A stretch of DNA of 16,842 nucleotides from CAYWLQ01 sp964458775 (GTDB taxonomy: Bacteria > Myxococcota_A > Polyangia > JAAYKL01): positions 1-16,842 of the forward strand of contig CAYWLQ010000127.1 of assembly GCA_964458775.1 (NCBI GenBank). The letters are read 5' to 3'. The position numbers and the translations under genes are program-made. The stretch's first letter is position 1, and each line of letters starts with the position of its first letter. Positions 1 to 6,704 of the stretch are shown piece by piece. The notes below the pieces were generated by a model. It made no database searches and was not told the origin of the DNA. It saw only the letters and a list, made by a program, of their open reading frames with translations.

Positions 1-36
1 AACGACTGCGTCGTTAAGCCCGGAGGGCTTGGGACT
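1..36 (+). repeat. 36-bp double-hairpin repeat, copy 1
   Basis: This 36-bp unit is identical to the copy at 97-132. It consists of two adjacent small palindromes: arms AACGAC/GTCGTT with a 3-nt loop (1-15), then arms AAGCCC/GGGCTT with loop GGA (16-30), followed by GGGACT. The two copies are 96 bp apart start to start. Because the window opens exactly at the repeat, the array probably continues to the left. The structure fits REP/BIME-like DNA bound by Y1 transposases, and the transposase gene begins at 170. Confidence 0.8.
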
Positions 37-66
37 GACAGTACCGAAAGACTTGCTGCTCTAATC

Positions 67-94
67 GCCGCGCCCACGAGGGACGCGGTCAGGA
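67..94 (-). repeat. Inverted copy of the GC-rich REP-like hairpin
   Basis: Read on the minus strand, this segment matches the first 28 bases of each 75-bp unit to the right of the transposase gene, with one difference (a T for a C in the first arm). It keeps the 5-nt loop and most of the 8-bp stem with arms CCGCGCCC/GGGCGCGG. The change leaves a G-T/G-U type pair in the stem. The same element therefore flanks the transposase gene on both sides in opposite orientations. The sequence between this hairpin and copy 1 of the 36-bp unit (37-66) does not match the spacer of the right-hand array. Confidence 0.75.
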
Positions 95-96
95 TG

Positions 97-132
97 AACG
101 ACTGCGTCGTTAAGCCCGGAGGGCTTGGGACT
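97..132 (+). repeat. 36-bp double-hairpin repeat, copy 2
   Basis: This is an exact second copy of the unit at 1-36, with palindromes at 97-111 and 112-126. The second palindrome (arms AAGCCC/GGGCTT) resembles the one at 583-597 near the other end of the transposase gene. The pair could be the left-end and right-end hairpins that a Y1 transposase recognises; that role is inferred. Confidence 0.75.
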
Positions 133-169
133 TCTTGACCTTTGTTTTTTACCTAATTAATCTACTAAT

Positions 170-616
170 GTGAGGCAGAGACACTCTCATACTAACTTAT
201 GGTATCACCTTGTCATGTGTACAAAGAGACGTGAACCGCTTATTGTTGAGGAGGCAGAGGAAACTATCAAGGCAAGTATGATAAGCAAAGCACATGAACT
301 TGATGTATATATTGAGGAATTCGGTGCTTGGAATGACCATGTGCATTTATTAATTAGAGCACAGCCTACTATGAGCCTTTCTGATATCTACGGCCGACTA
401 AAAGGCTACAGTGCATGGATACTTAACCAAAATCCAAATGATCGTCGTTTCAACTGGTCAGACGGTGTATATGCAGTAACAGTCGATCCTGACAACTGTA
501 ACGGGCTTAGATCATATATCCGTAATCAACGCAGTCATCACAGAATGGCTCAATTGGAACCGAAATGGGAACCGTCGGAATCAAGCCCGCCGGGCTTACC
601 CGAAGGGTCATCCTGA
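170..616 (+). CDS. tnpA: IS200/REP-associated Y1 (HUH) transposase
   Basis: This is a 148-residue single-strand DNA transposase of the Y1/HUH class, which cuts and rejoins one DNA strand at hairpin-marked ends through a tyrosine-DNA intermediate. The N-terminus reads SHTNLWYHLV and is followed by TKRREPLI, typical of the family. The metal-binding HUH pair is H57-V58-H59 in NDHVHLLI. The likely catalytic tyrosine is Y116, four residues before Q120, in SYIRNQRSHH. The start is GTG, since the overlapping ATG at 168 is in another frame and is followed at once by TGA. No strong ribosome binding site is visible. The last dozen residues are encoded by a hairpin (583-597) and the first bases of the right-hand array, so the C-terminus is partly repeat DNA. 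No TnpB or other accessory gene is adjacent. The flanking REP-like repeats favour a REP-associated (RAYT-like) enzyme over a plain insertion sequence. Confidence 0.88.
   Translation: MRQRHSHTNLWYHLVMCTKRREPLIVEEAEETIKASMISKAHELDVYIEEFGAWNDHVHLLIRAQPTMSLSDIYGRLKGYSAWILNQNPNDRRFNWSDGVYAVTVDPDNCNGLRSYIRNQRSHHRMAQLEPKWEPSESSPPGLPEGSS
583..597 (+). repeat. Candidate right-end hairpin inside tnpA
   Basis: This is a palindrome with arms AAGCCC/GGGCTT and a 3-nt loop. It has the same arms as the left-side hairpins at 16-30 and 112-126, with a different loop (GCC instead of GGA). It lies inside the final codons of the transposase. Paired hairpins of the same sequence and orientation near both ends of a Y1 transposase gene are how IS200/IS605 and REP-associated enzymes mark their substrate. 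The recognition role is inferred. Confidence 0.6.
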
Positions 617-955
617 CCGCGCCCCTCGTGGGCGCGGCTGTAAGTACAGCCAGGAAGATTGTTGCATTAGATAACTCTGATATCATCCTGACCGCGCCCC
701 TCGTGGGCGCGGCTGTAAGTGCAGCCAGGAAGATTGTTGCATCAAATAACTCTGATATCATCCTGACCGCGCCCCTCGTGGGCGCGGCTGTAAGTGCAGT
801 AAGGAAGATTGTCGCATCAGATTAATCTGATATCATCCTGACCGCGCCCCTCGTGGGCGCGGCTGTAAGTGCAGTAAGGAAGATTGTCGCATCAGATTAA
901 TCTGATAGTATCCTGACCGCGCCCCTCGTGGGCGCGGCTGTTAGAACAGCAAGCT
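611..955 (+). repeat. 75-bp direct tandem array of REP-like hairpins
   Basis: Units start at 611, 686, 761, 836 and 911, an exact 75-bp period, and the fifth unit diverges after about 31 bases. Each begins with a perfect 8-bp stem, arms CCGCGCCC/GGGCGCGG around a 5-nt loop. A second small hairpin (CTGT/ACAG type) follows and is best formed in unit 1 and in the partial unit 5. Units 3 and 4 also contain a perfect 16-bp palindrome (816-831 and 891-906) that units 1 and 2 show only imperfectly. Neighbouring units are most alike: 3 and 4 differ at two bases at their ends, and 1 and 2 at three. The GC-rich core contrasts with the AT-rich surroundings. The array is probably non-coding, because its open frame is broken by a stop in units 3 and 4 and differences between units change residues freely. 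Confidence 0.9.
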
Positions 956-1163
956 TGTTACAGTGTACTCGACAGGAAAACCATAGTTGTTACGATGGGT
1001 TATGAAAAGCCGGCAAAAAATACAATGGACAATATCTCGATAGACAATGAAACCGGCGTTATGCTATGTCATCCAAAGAACAATGCTCTAATAAAGCTAG
1101 GGTCGGCATAATAACCTGCCGCAGCAATTGTAAAGATAACATTATGGGACTTCATTCTGTATT
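956..1163. other. Gap without a convincing gene
   Basis: This stretch separates the repeat array from the first glycosyltransferase. One short open frame, ATG 995 to TAA 1111 (38 codons), reads as ordinary-looking protein and stays open upstream back to about 917. It has no clear ribosome binding site and matches no family I recognise. It could be the 3' remnant of a gene displaced by the repeat element, or chance. A weak inverted repeat (CGGCA/TGCCG) lies near 1104-1121. Confidence 0.4.
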
Positions 1164-2162
1164 ATGATTGAACTGAGAACACAAAACGAAATTATGAAAT
1201 CATGGAAGGGTAATTACGATGAACCGTTGGTAACGGTACGTTGTATGACCTATAACCAGGAACCTTACATTGAAGATGCAATTACAGGTTTTTTAATTCA
1301 AGAAACAAATTTTCCTTTTCAGATAATAATTCATGACGATGCTTCAACTGATAACACAGCAAAAATTCTAAAAAAGTATGAAGAGAAATATCCCCAAATA
1401 ATCAAGGTTTGGTACCAGACGCAAAATTCCTATCGTCTTCCCCCTGATGAAAAAAGCGCATTGCGAAAACCGTTTCACGATATGATAAAAGGCAAATATA
1501 TCGCTTTGTGTGAAGGCGATGACTACTGGACTGATCCTCTAAAACTTCAGAAACAGGTCGATTTGCTGGAAGCAAACCCCCAATGCAGCATGTGCTGTCA
1601 CCGAGCCAAGGTTCAACACCTAGACGGAAGAACCTGGGAGACTCCTGATTTTGGAAGTGTTTATCCGTTTCCCCAGGACCGGATATTTTTTGAAGGAGGA
1701 TCCTCTGTTACAACCGCTTCGATGATGGCAAGACAAGAACTGTGTGTAAATCTACCTTCTTGGAAAAAAACAGCCCCGGTCGGTGATATGCCGCTGAAGC
1801 TTTGGCTTTCGGAAAATGGAAATATTGCATTTTTATCTGACGTTATGTCCGTTCGTCGATTGGGAAACCAGGGTTCATGGAATGATCGAATTCGAGGTAC
1901 GAAAAAGGAGAAGGATTATCTTATCGGCATGATTAACATGCTTGCTGAATACAAGAAAACAACTACAAAGCGTAAATCAGACATAATAAGGAAAATGATG
2001 TTTTACGAAAGACAATTAGAAAAAAAATTCGGAATGAACGGTTACTTGTTAAAAAACAAAATTGTTAGCAAATGGGACTATGCGGCAAACAAACTTGCTC
2101 TACGTATAAACAGATCAATAACGAAAATGTCTCGAAAACAGCCGGAGAAACATGACAATTAG
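1164..2162 (+). CDS. Glycosyltransferase family 2 (GT-A fold)
   Basis: This 332-residue protein is probably a cytoplasmic glycosyltransferase that adds a sugar from a nucleotide-sugar donor to a growing polysaccharide. The GT2 core opens with PLVTVRCMTYNQEPYIEDAI (residues 21-40). The nucleotide-binding DDASTDNT begins at residue 58, and the metal-binding acidic motif EGDDYW is at 117-122. The NQEPYIEDAI opening and the EGDDYW motif are common in GT2 enzymes of capsule and O-antigen loci. The start is uncertain: ATG 1164 gives ten extra residues ahead of a second in-frame ATG at 1194, and neither has a good ribosome binding site. The stop overlaps the next gene's start by 11 bp, so the two are probably translated together. 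Donor and acceptor cannot be inferred. Confidence 0.88.
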   Translation: MIELRTQNEIMKSWKGNYDEPLVTVRCMTYNQEPYIEDAITGFLIQETNFPFQIIIHDDASTDNTAKILKKYEEKYPQIIKVWYQTQNSYRLPPDEKSALRKPFHDMIKGKYIALCEGDDYWTDPLKLQKQVDLLEANPQCSMCCHRAKVQHLDGRTWETPDFGSVYPFPQDRIFFEGGSSVTTASMMARQELCVNLPSWKKTAPVGDMPLKLWLSENGNIAFLSDVMSVRRLGNQGSWNDRIRGTKKEKDYLIGMINMLAEYKKTTTKRKSDIIRKMMFYERQLEKKFGMNGYLLKNKIVSKWDYAANKLALRINRSITKMSRKQPEKHDN

Positions 2163-3303
2163 TTATATTGATGCAGTGCTTTCGGCCGCTGACGCTCAAA
2201 TCGATAAGATAATTATGTGCGGTAATGAGCAGGCTATGTGCGCCGGCGGCAAAAACGGTCCATATCTGGATCTGGAATCACCCTTGCGAAATTCCTCTCA
2301 CTGGCTGGTAACTTTTTCTGTTGCATATGCTCTTTCCCAAAAAACGATATATAAAGAAAATGCAAAATTGCAGGCTAACTTCCTAATGCATACAGATGAA
2401 TACTCTCTTGACGGTGTTTTTATACACCGGCAAAGGTCGGACAAAGATTGGTGTAACGGCGTAATCGGTCAGGCATGGATAGCAGAAGGGCTTTTGTATT
2501 TCGGCAAGATTTTTTGTAATGATAATGCACTTAAAAAATCAGTAGAGTTGATCAATCAATTGCCGTTCGATTTGGAATTGGGAGTTTGGAATAGACTGGA
2601 TCCGGTACGCGGCATACTTGGTATTGATGTGACGTATAATCACCAAAGTTATGTTGCAGCCGTTGCTTCAGAAACCAATGACAAAGATTGCATAAATAAA
2701 GCCGAACGCTTTCTTGATGTGTCATTACATGGAGCTCTGAAAACAACCCAGGACGGCCTTTTCTGCCACAAATTGCAGCACATACAAAAAAAGCAAAGCA
2801 AGAAGCAAATTGGTATTCGCATTCGAGAAGCTTTAAAGAAATGGACAATTTCCGATAAAAAATCACATGAGTGCAAACCAAAGAAAACCCATCATGCGGA
2901 TTTGGAAGAACGTGATATAGGATATCATTTATATGATTTATATTCATTGGCTCGACTTCGCCTGATGAGACCGAAACACAATTTGTGGAAAACAGATATA
3001 ATTAGACAAGCGATGCAATATGCCGTATCAGATGTCTTTTTCAATAGTCTTGACGACAACCATTATGCATATCCGTACAATGCTCCCGGATTTGAGTATC
3101 CGATTATTACACAGGCATTTGGAGATATATCCCAAAATGTTGAGGCATGCATGTCCAAAGCGTGGGACATTCAGTGCAATAAAACCAGAAATGAAAAAAC
3201 ACAACAGTTTGACCGAGGCACTTATGATCCGCTAACTCTTTCGGCTCGCGTATATGAGTTGGCAATATCTCTTTATAGAGATCTGAAACAAGAAGAGAAA
3301 TAA
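2152..3303 (+). CDS. Putative (alpha/alpha)-toroid glycan-active protein
   Basis: This is a 383-residue protein whose family I cannot name with certainty. The pattern of helical segments resembles (alpha/alpha)6-toroid glycan hydrolases, lyases and epimerases: NSSHWLVTFSVAYAL (about 47-61), DWCNGVIGQAWIAEGL (99-114), TYNHQSYVAAVAS (161-173) and DIGYHLYDLYSLARL (255-269). TYNHQ followed by small helix-packing residues is typical of such barrels. A lysine-rich stretch at about 207-250 interrupts the helices and may be an insertion. No signal peptide or membrane segment is visible, so the protein is probably cytoplasmic. It overlaps the preceding glycosyltransferase by 11 bp, suggesting work on the same glycan or its precursor. 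It converges on the ABC exporter genes, whose nearest stop lies 35 bp away. Alternatives are a sugar-modifying enzyme or a non-catalytic partner of the glycosyltransferase. Confidence 0.55.
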   Translation: MTISYIDAVLSAADAQIDKIIMCGNEQAMCAGGKNGPYLDLESPLRNSSHWLVTFSVAYALSQKTIYKENAKLQANFLMHTDEYSLDGVFIHRQRSDKDWCNGVIGQAWIAEGLLYFGKIFCNDNALKKSVELINQLPFDLELGVWNRLDPVRGILGIDVTYNHQSYVAAVASETNDKDCINKAERFLDVSLHGALKTTQDGLFCHKLQHIQKKQSKKQIGIRIREALKKWTISDKKSHECKPKKTHHADLEERDIGYHLYDLYSLARLRLMRPKHNLWKTDIIRQAMQYAVSDVFFNSLDDNHYAYPYNAPGFEYPIITQAFGDISQNVEACMSKAWDIQCNKTRNEKTQQFDRGTYDPLTLSARVYELAISLYRDLKQEEK

Positions 3304-3338
3304 CACATGATTTGTGCTTAAATATAACGGTTAATTTT

Positions 3339-4520
3339 CTATAAAATCTTCCACTTTGCATTTTGCCTTATAAGGCCGACGCTTTTGAATGTTCCTTCGC
3401 ATGACATTACAGAAAATGTCAGACAACATTTCACAACATCGCAGTACTTATTAAATCGATCTGTCAGCACACAAGTAACACTATAAGTGCCGGTATTAAA
3501 AATGCAGTCGAACTCAGCTACTATCTCTGCTTTGTCAGAAACAAAAGTAGGGCCAAAGCCGTCATTGACTCCGATATATCCGACGATAACTGTTCCGCTA
3601 TCGCTTCTCACAGAAGCCCTGACATTAAAAGCCTCGCCCTTTGAGCCTGAAATGTCCATTTTCAGTCTAATTTTGTCACCGTTTTTAAAAGCATTCTTAG
3701 TAGTGCCGTTTTCATCCAACAGACTGACTCTCGTAAATCTATACGGCCCTATAAAAACTCTGCTTTCATTCCAGTCAGTAAGATCGACAGTGCCGACTGT
3801 TTCCGAATGAATATTCATATAATGACTTATTACATCCGAAGTATCTCCTATCATTTCCACTTTGCCCTTTTGAAGCATTATGGATTTTGGACACAACTCA
3901 GCTACTGACCCCATATTGTGGCTTACAAAAAGAATCGTTCTTCCTTGATTTGTAGCTACATCGTTCATTTTTCCTAAACACTTTTTTTGAAACTCGGCAT
4001 CGCCCACAGCTAAGACTTCGTCCATTATTAGAATGTCTGCATCCAGGTGAGCGGCTACAGAAAAGGCCAGTCTTACCGACATTCCGGATGAATATCTTTT
4101 TACAGGGGTGTCCAGATGTTTTTCTATTCCGGCAAAGTCGATTATCGCATCCATTCTTTTTTCGGTAACGGATTTCTTCATTCCCAAAATGGCGCCGTTC
4201 AAATAGATATTTTCTCGTCCGGACAACTCACGGTGAAAACCGGTTCCCACTTCTAACAGTGACGATATTTTGCCCTTTATTTTAATTGTGCCTCTAGTGG
4301 GATAAGTAATACGTGACAACAATTTGAGCAGAGTTGATTTTCCCGCCCCGTTTTTTCCTATAATCCCTATTGCTTCGCCTTGTTGAACATCAAACGAAAC
4401 GCCACTGAGAGCTAAAAACCGTTCTTTTTGCAATTCAACATCTGTTTCTCGCCCTATTATGGAATTGGGGTCTTCTTTGTCTCTGACTTTTGCCCACCAG
4501 CTTTGAATGTCTTTTTGCAA
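3339..4520 (-). CDS. Polysaccharide ABC exporter ATPase (Wzt-like), start disturbed
   Basis: This is the ATP-binding subunit of an ABC-2 polysaccharide exporter, working with the permease encoded just upstream. Counting from the TTG at 4520, Walker A (GKNGAGKST) is at 55-63, the signature YSSGM at 143-147, Walker B (ILIMDE) at 163-168 and the switch histidine at 201. After about residue 240 there is a beta-rich extension like the Wzt C-terminal domain, which in known systems binds the glycan terminus. The start is a problem. Family-like sequence (YKEYILGKIGYGTL) is encoded upstream of the TTG, in a frame that stays open to 4601 but contains no ATG, GTG or other TTG. Skipping one T near 4575 would join this frame to an upstream TTG-TGG-ATC-AAG that overlaps the permease end and gives an IKVDRNIYKEY opening, close to the usual one. 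The gene may carry a one-base frameshift, a sequence error or an unusual initiation. Confidence 0.9.
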   Translation of the reverse strand: MQKDIQSWWAKVRDKEDPNSIIGRETDVELQKERFLALSGVSFDVQQGEAIGIIGKNGAGKSTLLKLLSRITYPTRGTIKIKGKISSLLEVGTGFHRELSGRENIYLNGAILGMKKSVTEKRMDAIIDFAGIEKHLDTPVKRYSSGMSVRLAFSVAAHLDADILIMDEVLAVGDAEFQKKCLGKMNDVATNQGRTILFVSHNMGSVAELCPKSIMLQKGKVEMIGDTSDVISHYMNIHSETVGTVDLTDWNESRVFIGPYRFTRVSLLDENGTTKNAFKNGDKIRLKMDISGSKGEAFNVRASVRSDSGTVIVGYIGVNDGFGPTFVSDKAEIVAEFDCIFNTGTYSVTCVLTDRFNKYCDVVKCCLTFSVMSCEGTFKSVGLIRQNAKWKIL

Positions 4521-4570
4521 TGTGCCGTAGCCGATTTTACCGAGAATGTATTCTTTATAAATATTTCGAT

Positions 4571-5443
4571 CTACACTTGATCCACAAAGGTTTTGTCGGC
4601 TTTATTGTAAGAAATAATTCCCCATACAGCAAACAGCAGGGTTATTAGAAATCCTACTCCAAAATGAGGCAGGTTTACTTCTCCCACTCCGGTAAAAGCA
4701 TACTTAAACAATTCGACAGAATGAGCCATCGGATTTAGCATGAACAGCCATTTCCATTTTTCAGGAATTTTTGACATGGGATAAACAATCGGCGTGGCAT
4801 ACATCCAAAGGTGAACACCGAAAGCGACCAGTTGTTGGAGATCTCGGTACTTAACCGTTACTGCGCTGACAATCATTCCGAAAGCAACAGCCAAAATAGA
4901 TGCCTGAATTATTATTGCCGGTATCAACAATAAATAAATATTAGGTCTTATTTCCGGAAATTTAAATGCATAATAAGCATAAAATGCTAAAAAAAGCACA
5001 AACTGAAAGCCCAGGGCGATATACTTTGAAAACAACGTAGACAAAGGCACCGTCATTCTTGGAAAATAAACTTTTCCAAAAAGATGAGCATTTTTTATAA
5101 AGGTTTGAGATACAGCCGTAAGTGTTTGACTGAAGAAATTCCATACAGTCAGTCCGGCCAAATAGAAAAGCGGTCTGGGCAGTCCGTCAGTCGAGATCTT
5201 GGCTACATTACCGAAAATGACCGTAAAAACTATAGTAGTAAGCAATGGTTGAATCAAATACCAAAAAGGACCTAAAATTGTTTGTTTATATTGAGCGACA
5301 AAATCTCTGCTTACAAACAAGAAAACCAAATCCATATAATTAAACAACTCTTTAAAGTTGATGCCTGCGGCATTGGAAGACGGTTTTATAACAATATCCC
5401 ATTTCTCTTTTTCAACCGGTGATTTGAAAATTTTTTTTGACAT
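4571..5443 (-). CDS. Polysaccharide ABC exporter permease (Wzm-like)
   Basis: This 290-residue inner-membrane protein of the ABC-2 family forms the channel through which a lipid-linked polysaccharide crosses the inner membrane. A soluble N-terminus of about 35 residues precedes the typical amphipathic stretch FVSRDFVAQYKQTILGPFWY, then about six hydrophobic segments. The conserved region VKYRDLQQLVAFGVHLWMYA and the motif TPIVYPMSKIPEKWKWLFMLNPM, split here across two strings, sit before the last membrane segments. The C-terminus KTFVDQV is typical of the family. The start ATG has a GGAAAG ribosome binding site about 5 nt upstream. The ATPase gene follows on the same strand, and its extended frame overlaps the end of this one. 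The preceding glycosyltransferase on the same strand ends 198 bp upstream, so an internal promoter is possible, though none is clear. Confidence 0.92.
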   Translation of the reverse strand: MSKKIFKSPVEKEKWDIVIKPSSNAAGINFKELFNYMDLVFLFVSRDFVAQYKQTILGPFWYLIQPLLTTIVFTVIFGNVAKISTDGLPRPLFYLAGLTVWNFFSQTLTAVSQTFIKNAHLFGKVYFPRMTVPLSTLFSKYIALGFQFVLFLAFYAYYAFKFPEIRPNIYLLLIPAIIIQASILAVAFGMIVSAVTVKYRDLQQLVAFGVHLWMYATPIVYPMSKIPEKWKWLFMLNPMAHSVELFKYAFTGVGEVNLPHFGVGFLITLLFAVWGIISYNKADKTFVDQV

Positions 5444-5641
5444 CTATCTTTCCGAGACGATCTTTGTAACTATCGCTTTACCGACAAATAGAACACACTG
5501 CTTCAAAGTAATCGAGACTTCGCTGTTTAGAAGTCGTGCAGGATTGGCTATCACAGTTAGCGATTTTCGCAATATACAAAATATTTAGAGGCAGGTCGGC
5601 TCCAATGTTTGTTTTTTAGTTTCCGGACTGTTTTTTTTCTT

Positions 5642-6514
5642 TCATTTCCCGAACAGTCGCAATTGAACTCTAACCAGGGCGGTATACCATCTCGATGTCA
5701 TTAGAAATCCGGCGACCTTTAACTTCTGTGCTGCAGTGTCCTGTTTGTTTGACTTTATTAGTTGAACAAGCATTTTTTTAGGGGGAATACATAGTGCAAG
5801 AATATTTTTTGTAGAAAAATAGGAGTCTTTATTAACAGAATAGTGGCCGAGAGCCGTTCTTTTGGTTTTTACAAACCTCTCTTTTATGTCGCACCTTGCC
5901 GGATGGTCCACTTTTACTTCATCAGCGTATATTACATCAAATCCCGCGTTAAATACTCTTTTCCCCCACTCCATGTCTCCCCCTGATTTAAGTGATTCGT
6001 CAAACAAACCTGCTTTTTCAATTACTGCAGTAGTTGTAAATACATTGGCAGTAGCGCCGAAATGTTGATTTTTAACATAGCCCTCTTGGTTAAAAGCAAA
6101 CTCCTTTTCAAACAATTCCACCCAAGTAGGACGCTTTGGATCTTTAAAAAAAACATCTATTCTTCCGGCCGCGATGCCGGGATTTTTCATACTGCTCAAT
6201 GCTTTGACACCGTTTTCAATCCAATCTATTGAGGGAATACAATCTGAATCTGTAAACGCAATAATTTGTCCCAGGGCATGACGAATGCCAGTATTTCTGG
6301 CGCGATATGAACCTGAAACAGGTTCGTCAAAGCATCGTACATTGGTATAGGTTTTTAATTTGGAAGCAACAGGATTGCTCGACCCGTTGTCGATAACTAC
6401 AATTTCAAAGTTTTCTTTGGGATAAGTTTGTTTGTGCAAAGAATCTAAACATATCATCAATCGATCTTCATCGTTAAAGACCGGTATTATTACAGACACA
6501 AACGGATAATTCAT
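5642..6514 (-). CDS. Glycosyltransferase family 2
   Basis: This 290-residue GT-A enzyme is first in the minus-strand set that continues into the Wzm/Wzt exporter. The fold opens with PFVSVIIPVFNDEDRL. The donor-binding motif is DNGSS (42-46), a GSYRARNTG loop lies at 68-76, and the metal-binding TDSDC is at 88-92. A GGDMEWG acceptor-side motif is at 178-184, where GT2 enzymes often carry ED or EW near the catalytic base. The C-terminal 60 residues are basic and moderately hydrophobic and may touch the membrane. The ATG at 6514 has an AGAGG ribosome binding site about 5 nt upstream. The gene is divergent from the next glycosyltransferase, so the intervening region should hold promoters for both. 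Sugar specificity cannot be read from the sequence. Confidence 0.9.
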   Translation of the reverse strand: MNYPFVSVIIPVFNDEDRLMICLDSLHKQTYPKENFEIVVIDNGSSNPVASKLKTYTNVRCFDEPVSGSYRARNTGIRHALGQIIAFTDSDCIPSIDWIENGVKALSSMKNPGIAAGRIDVFFKDPKRPTWVELFEKEFAFNQEGYVKNQHFGATANVFTTTAVIEKAGLFDESLKSGGDMEWGKRVFNAGFDVIYADEVKVDHPARCDIKERFVKTKRTALGHYSVNKDSYFSTKNILALCIPPKKMLVQLIKSNKQDTAAQKLKVAGFLMTSRWYTALVRVQLRLFGK

Positions 6515-6704
6515 AAAAACCTCTTTAAATCGAAAAAAACAGCATCAAGCAAAAGTTGTCATTGAGTCTATCGTATCTGGTTTTTACCCCAAAAGCCTAG
6601 ACGGGGAAAGGGGTATCGATTTTCATTCTCTCCTCGTTGTTGAAATTTTGCTTTTTTCCGCTGAAAATATTCAGAATATTTCGAAAGCCGAGTATAAGAG
6701 GTTG
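6515..6704. promoter_or_regulatory. Divergent intergenic region between two GT2 genes
   Basis: This 190-bp region separates divergent glycosyltransferase genes and by position should contain promoters in both directions. No convincing -35/-10 pair was found. An inverted repeat with arms TACCCC (6585-6590) and GGGGTA (6610-6615) lies mid-region and could be a regulator site or chance. Part of the right side (6648-6704) would be coding if the next gene used the TTG at 6648. Confidence 0.3.

Noticed and set aside
507..761. Minus-strand open frame across the array and the tnpA end
   Set aside because: It is a shadow of the tandem repeat and the transposase gene, with no start context.
565..825. 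Open frame encoding a 25-residue repeated peptide (ILTAPLVGAAVS...) through the array
   Set aside because: The 75-bp period keeps any frame in register, so the peptide repeat is automatic. Units 3 and 4 carry a stop in this frame, and differences between units change residues, which argues against coding constraint.
611..955. CRISPR array
   Set aside because: There is no alternation of short constant repeats with unique spacers: the whole 75-bp unit is repeated, including the part that would be spacer, and no cas gene is nearby.
2552..2947. Long minus-strand open frame inside the toroid-protein gene
   Set aside because: It lies antisense to a well-supported gene, has a composition unlike a real protein and no recognisable motif.
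3304..3338. Bidirectional terminator between the convergent toroid and Wzt genes
   Set aside because: Only a 4-bp CACA/TGTG stem is present, with no T-run that fits either direction.
5444..5641. Possible regulatory hairpin (GCGA/TCGC) or small gene between the GT2 and permease genes
   Set aside because: The stem is only 4 bp and no open frame has a plausible start. Nothing beyond the permease ribosome binding site could be supported.
6648..6704. N-terminal extension of the GT2 gene from the TTG at 6648
   Set aside because: There is no ribosome binding site and the extra 19 residues do not belong to the GT2 core. ATG 6705 with GAGG just upstream is preferred, though its spacing is short.
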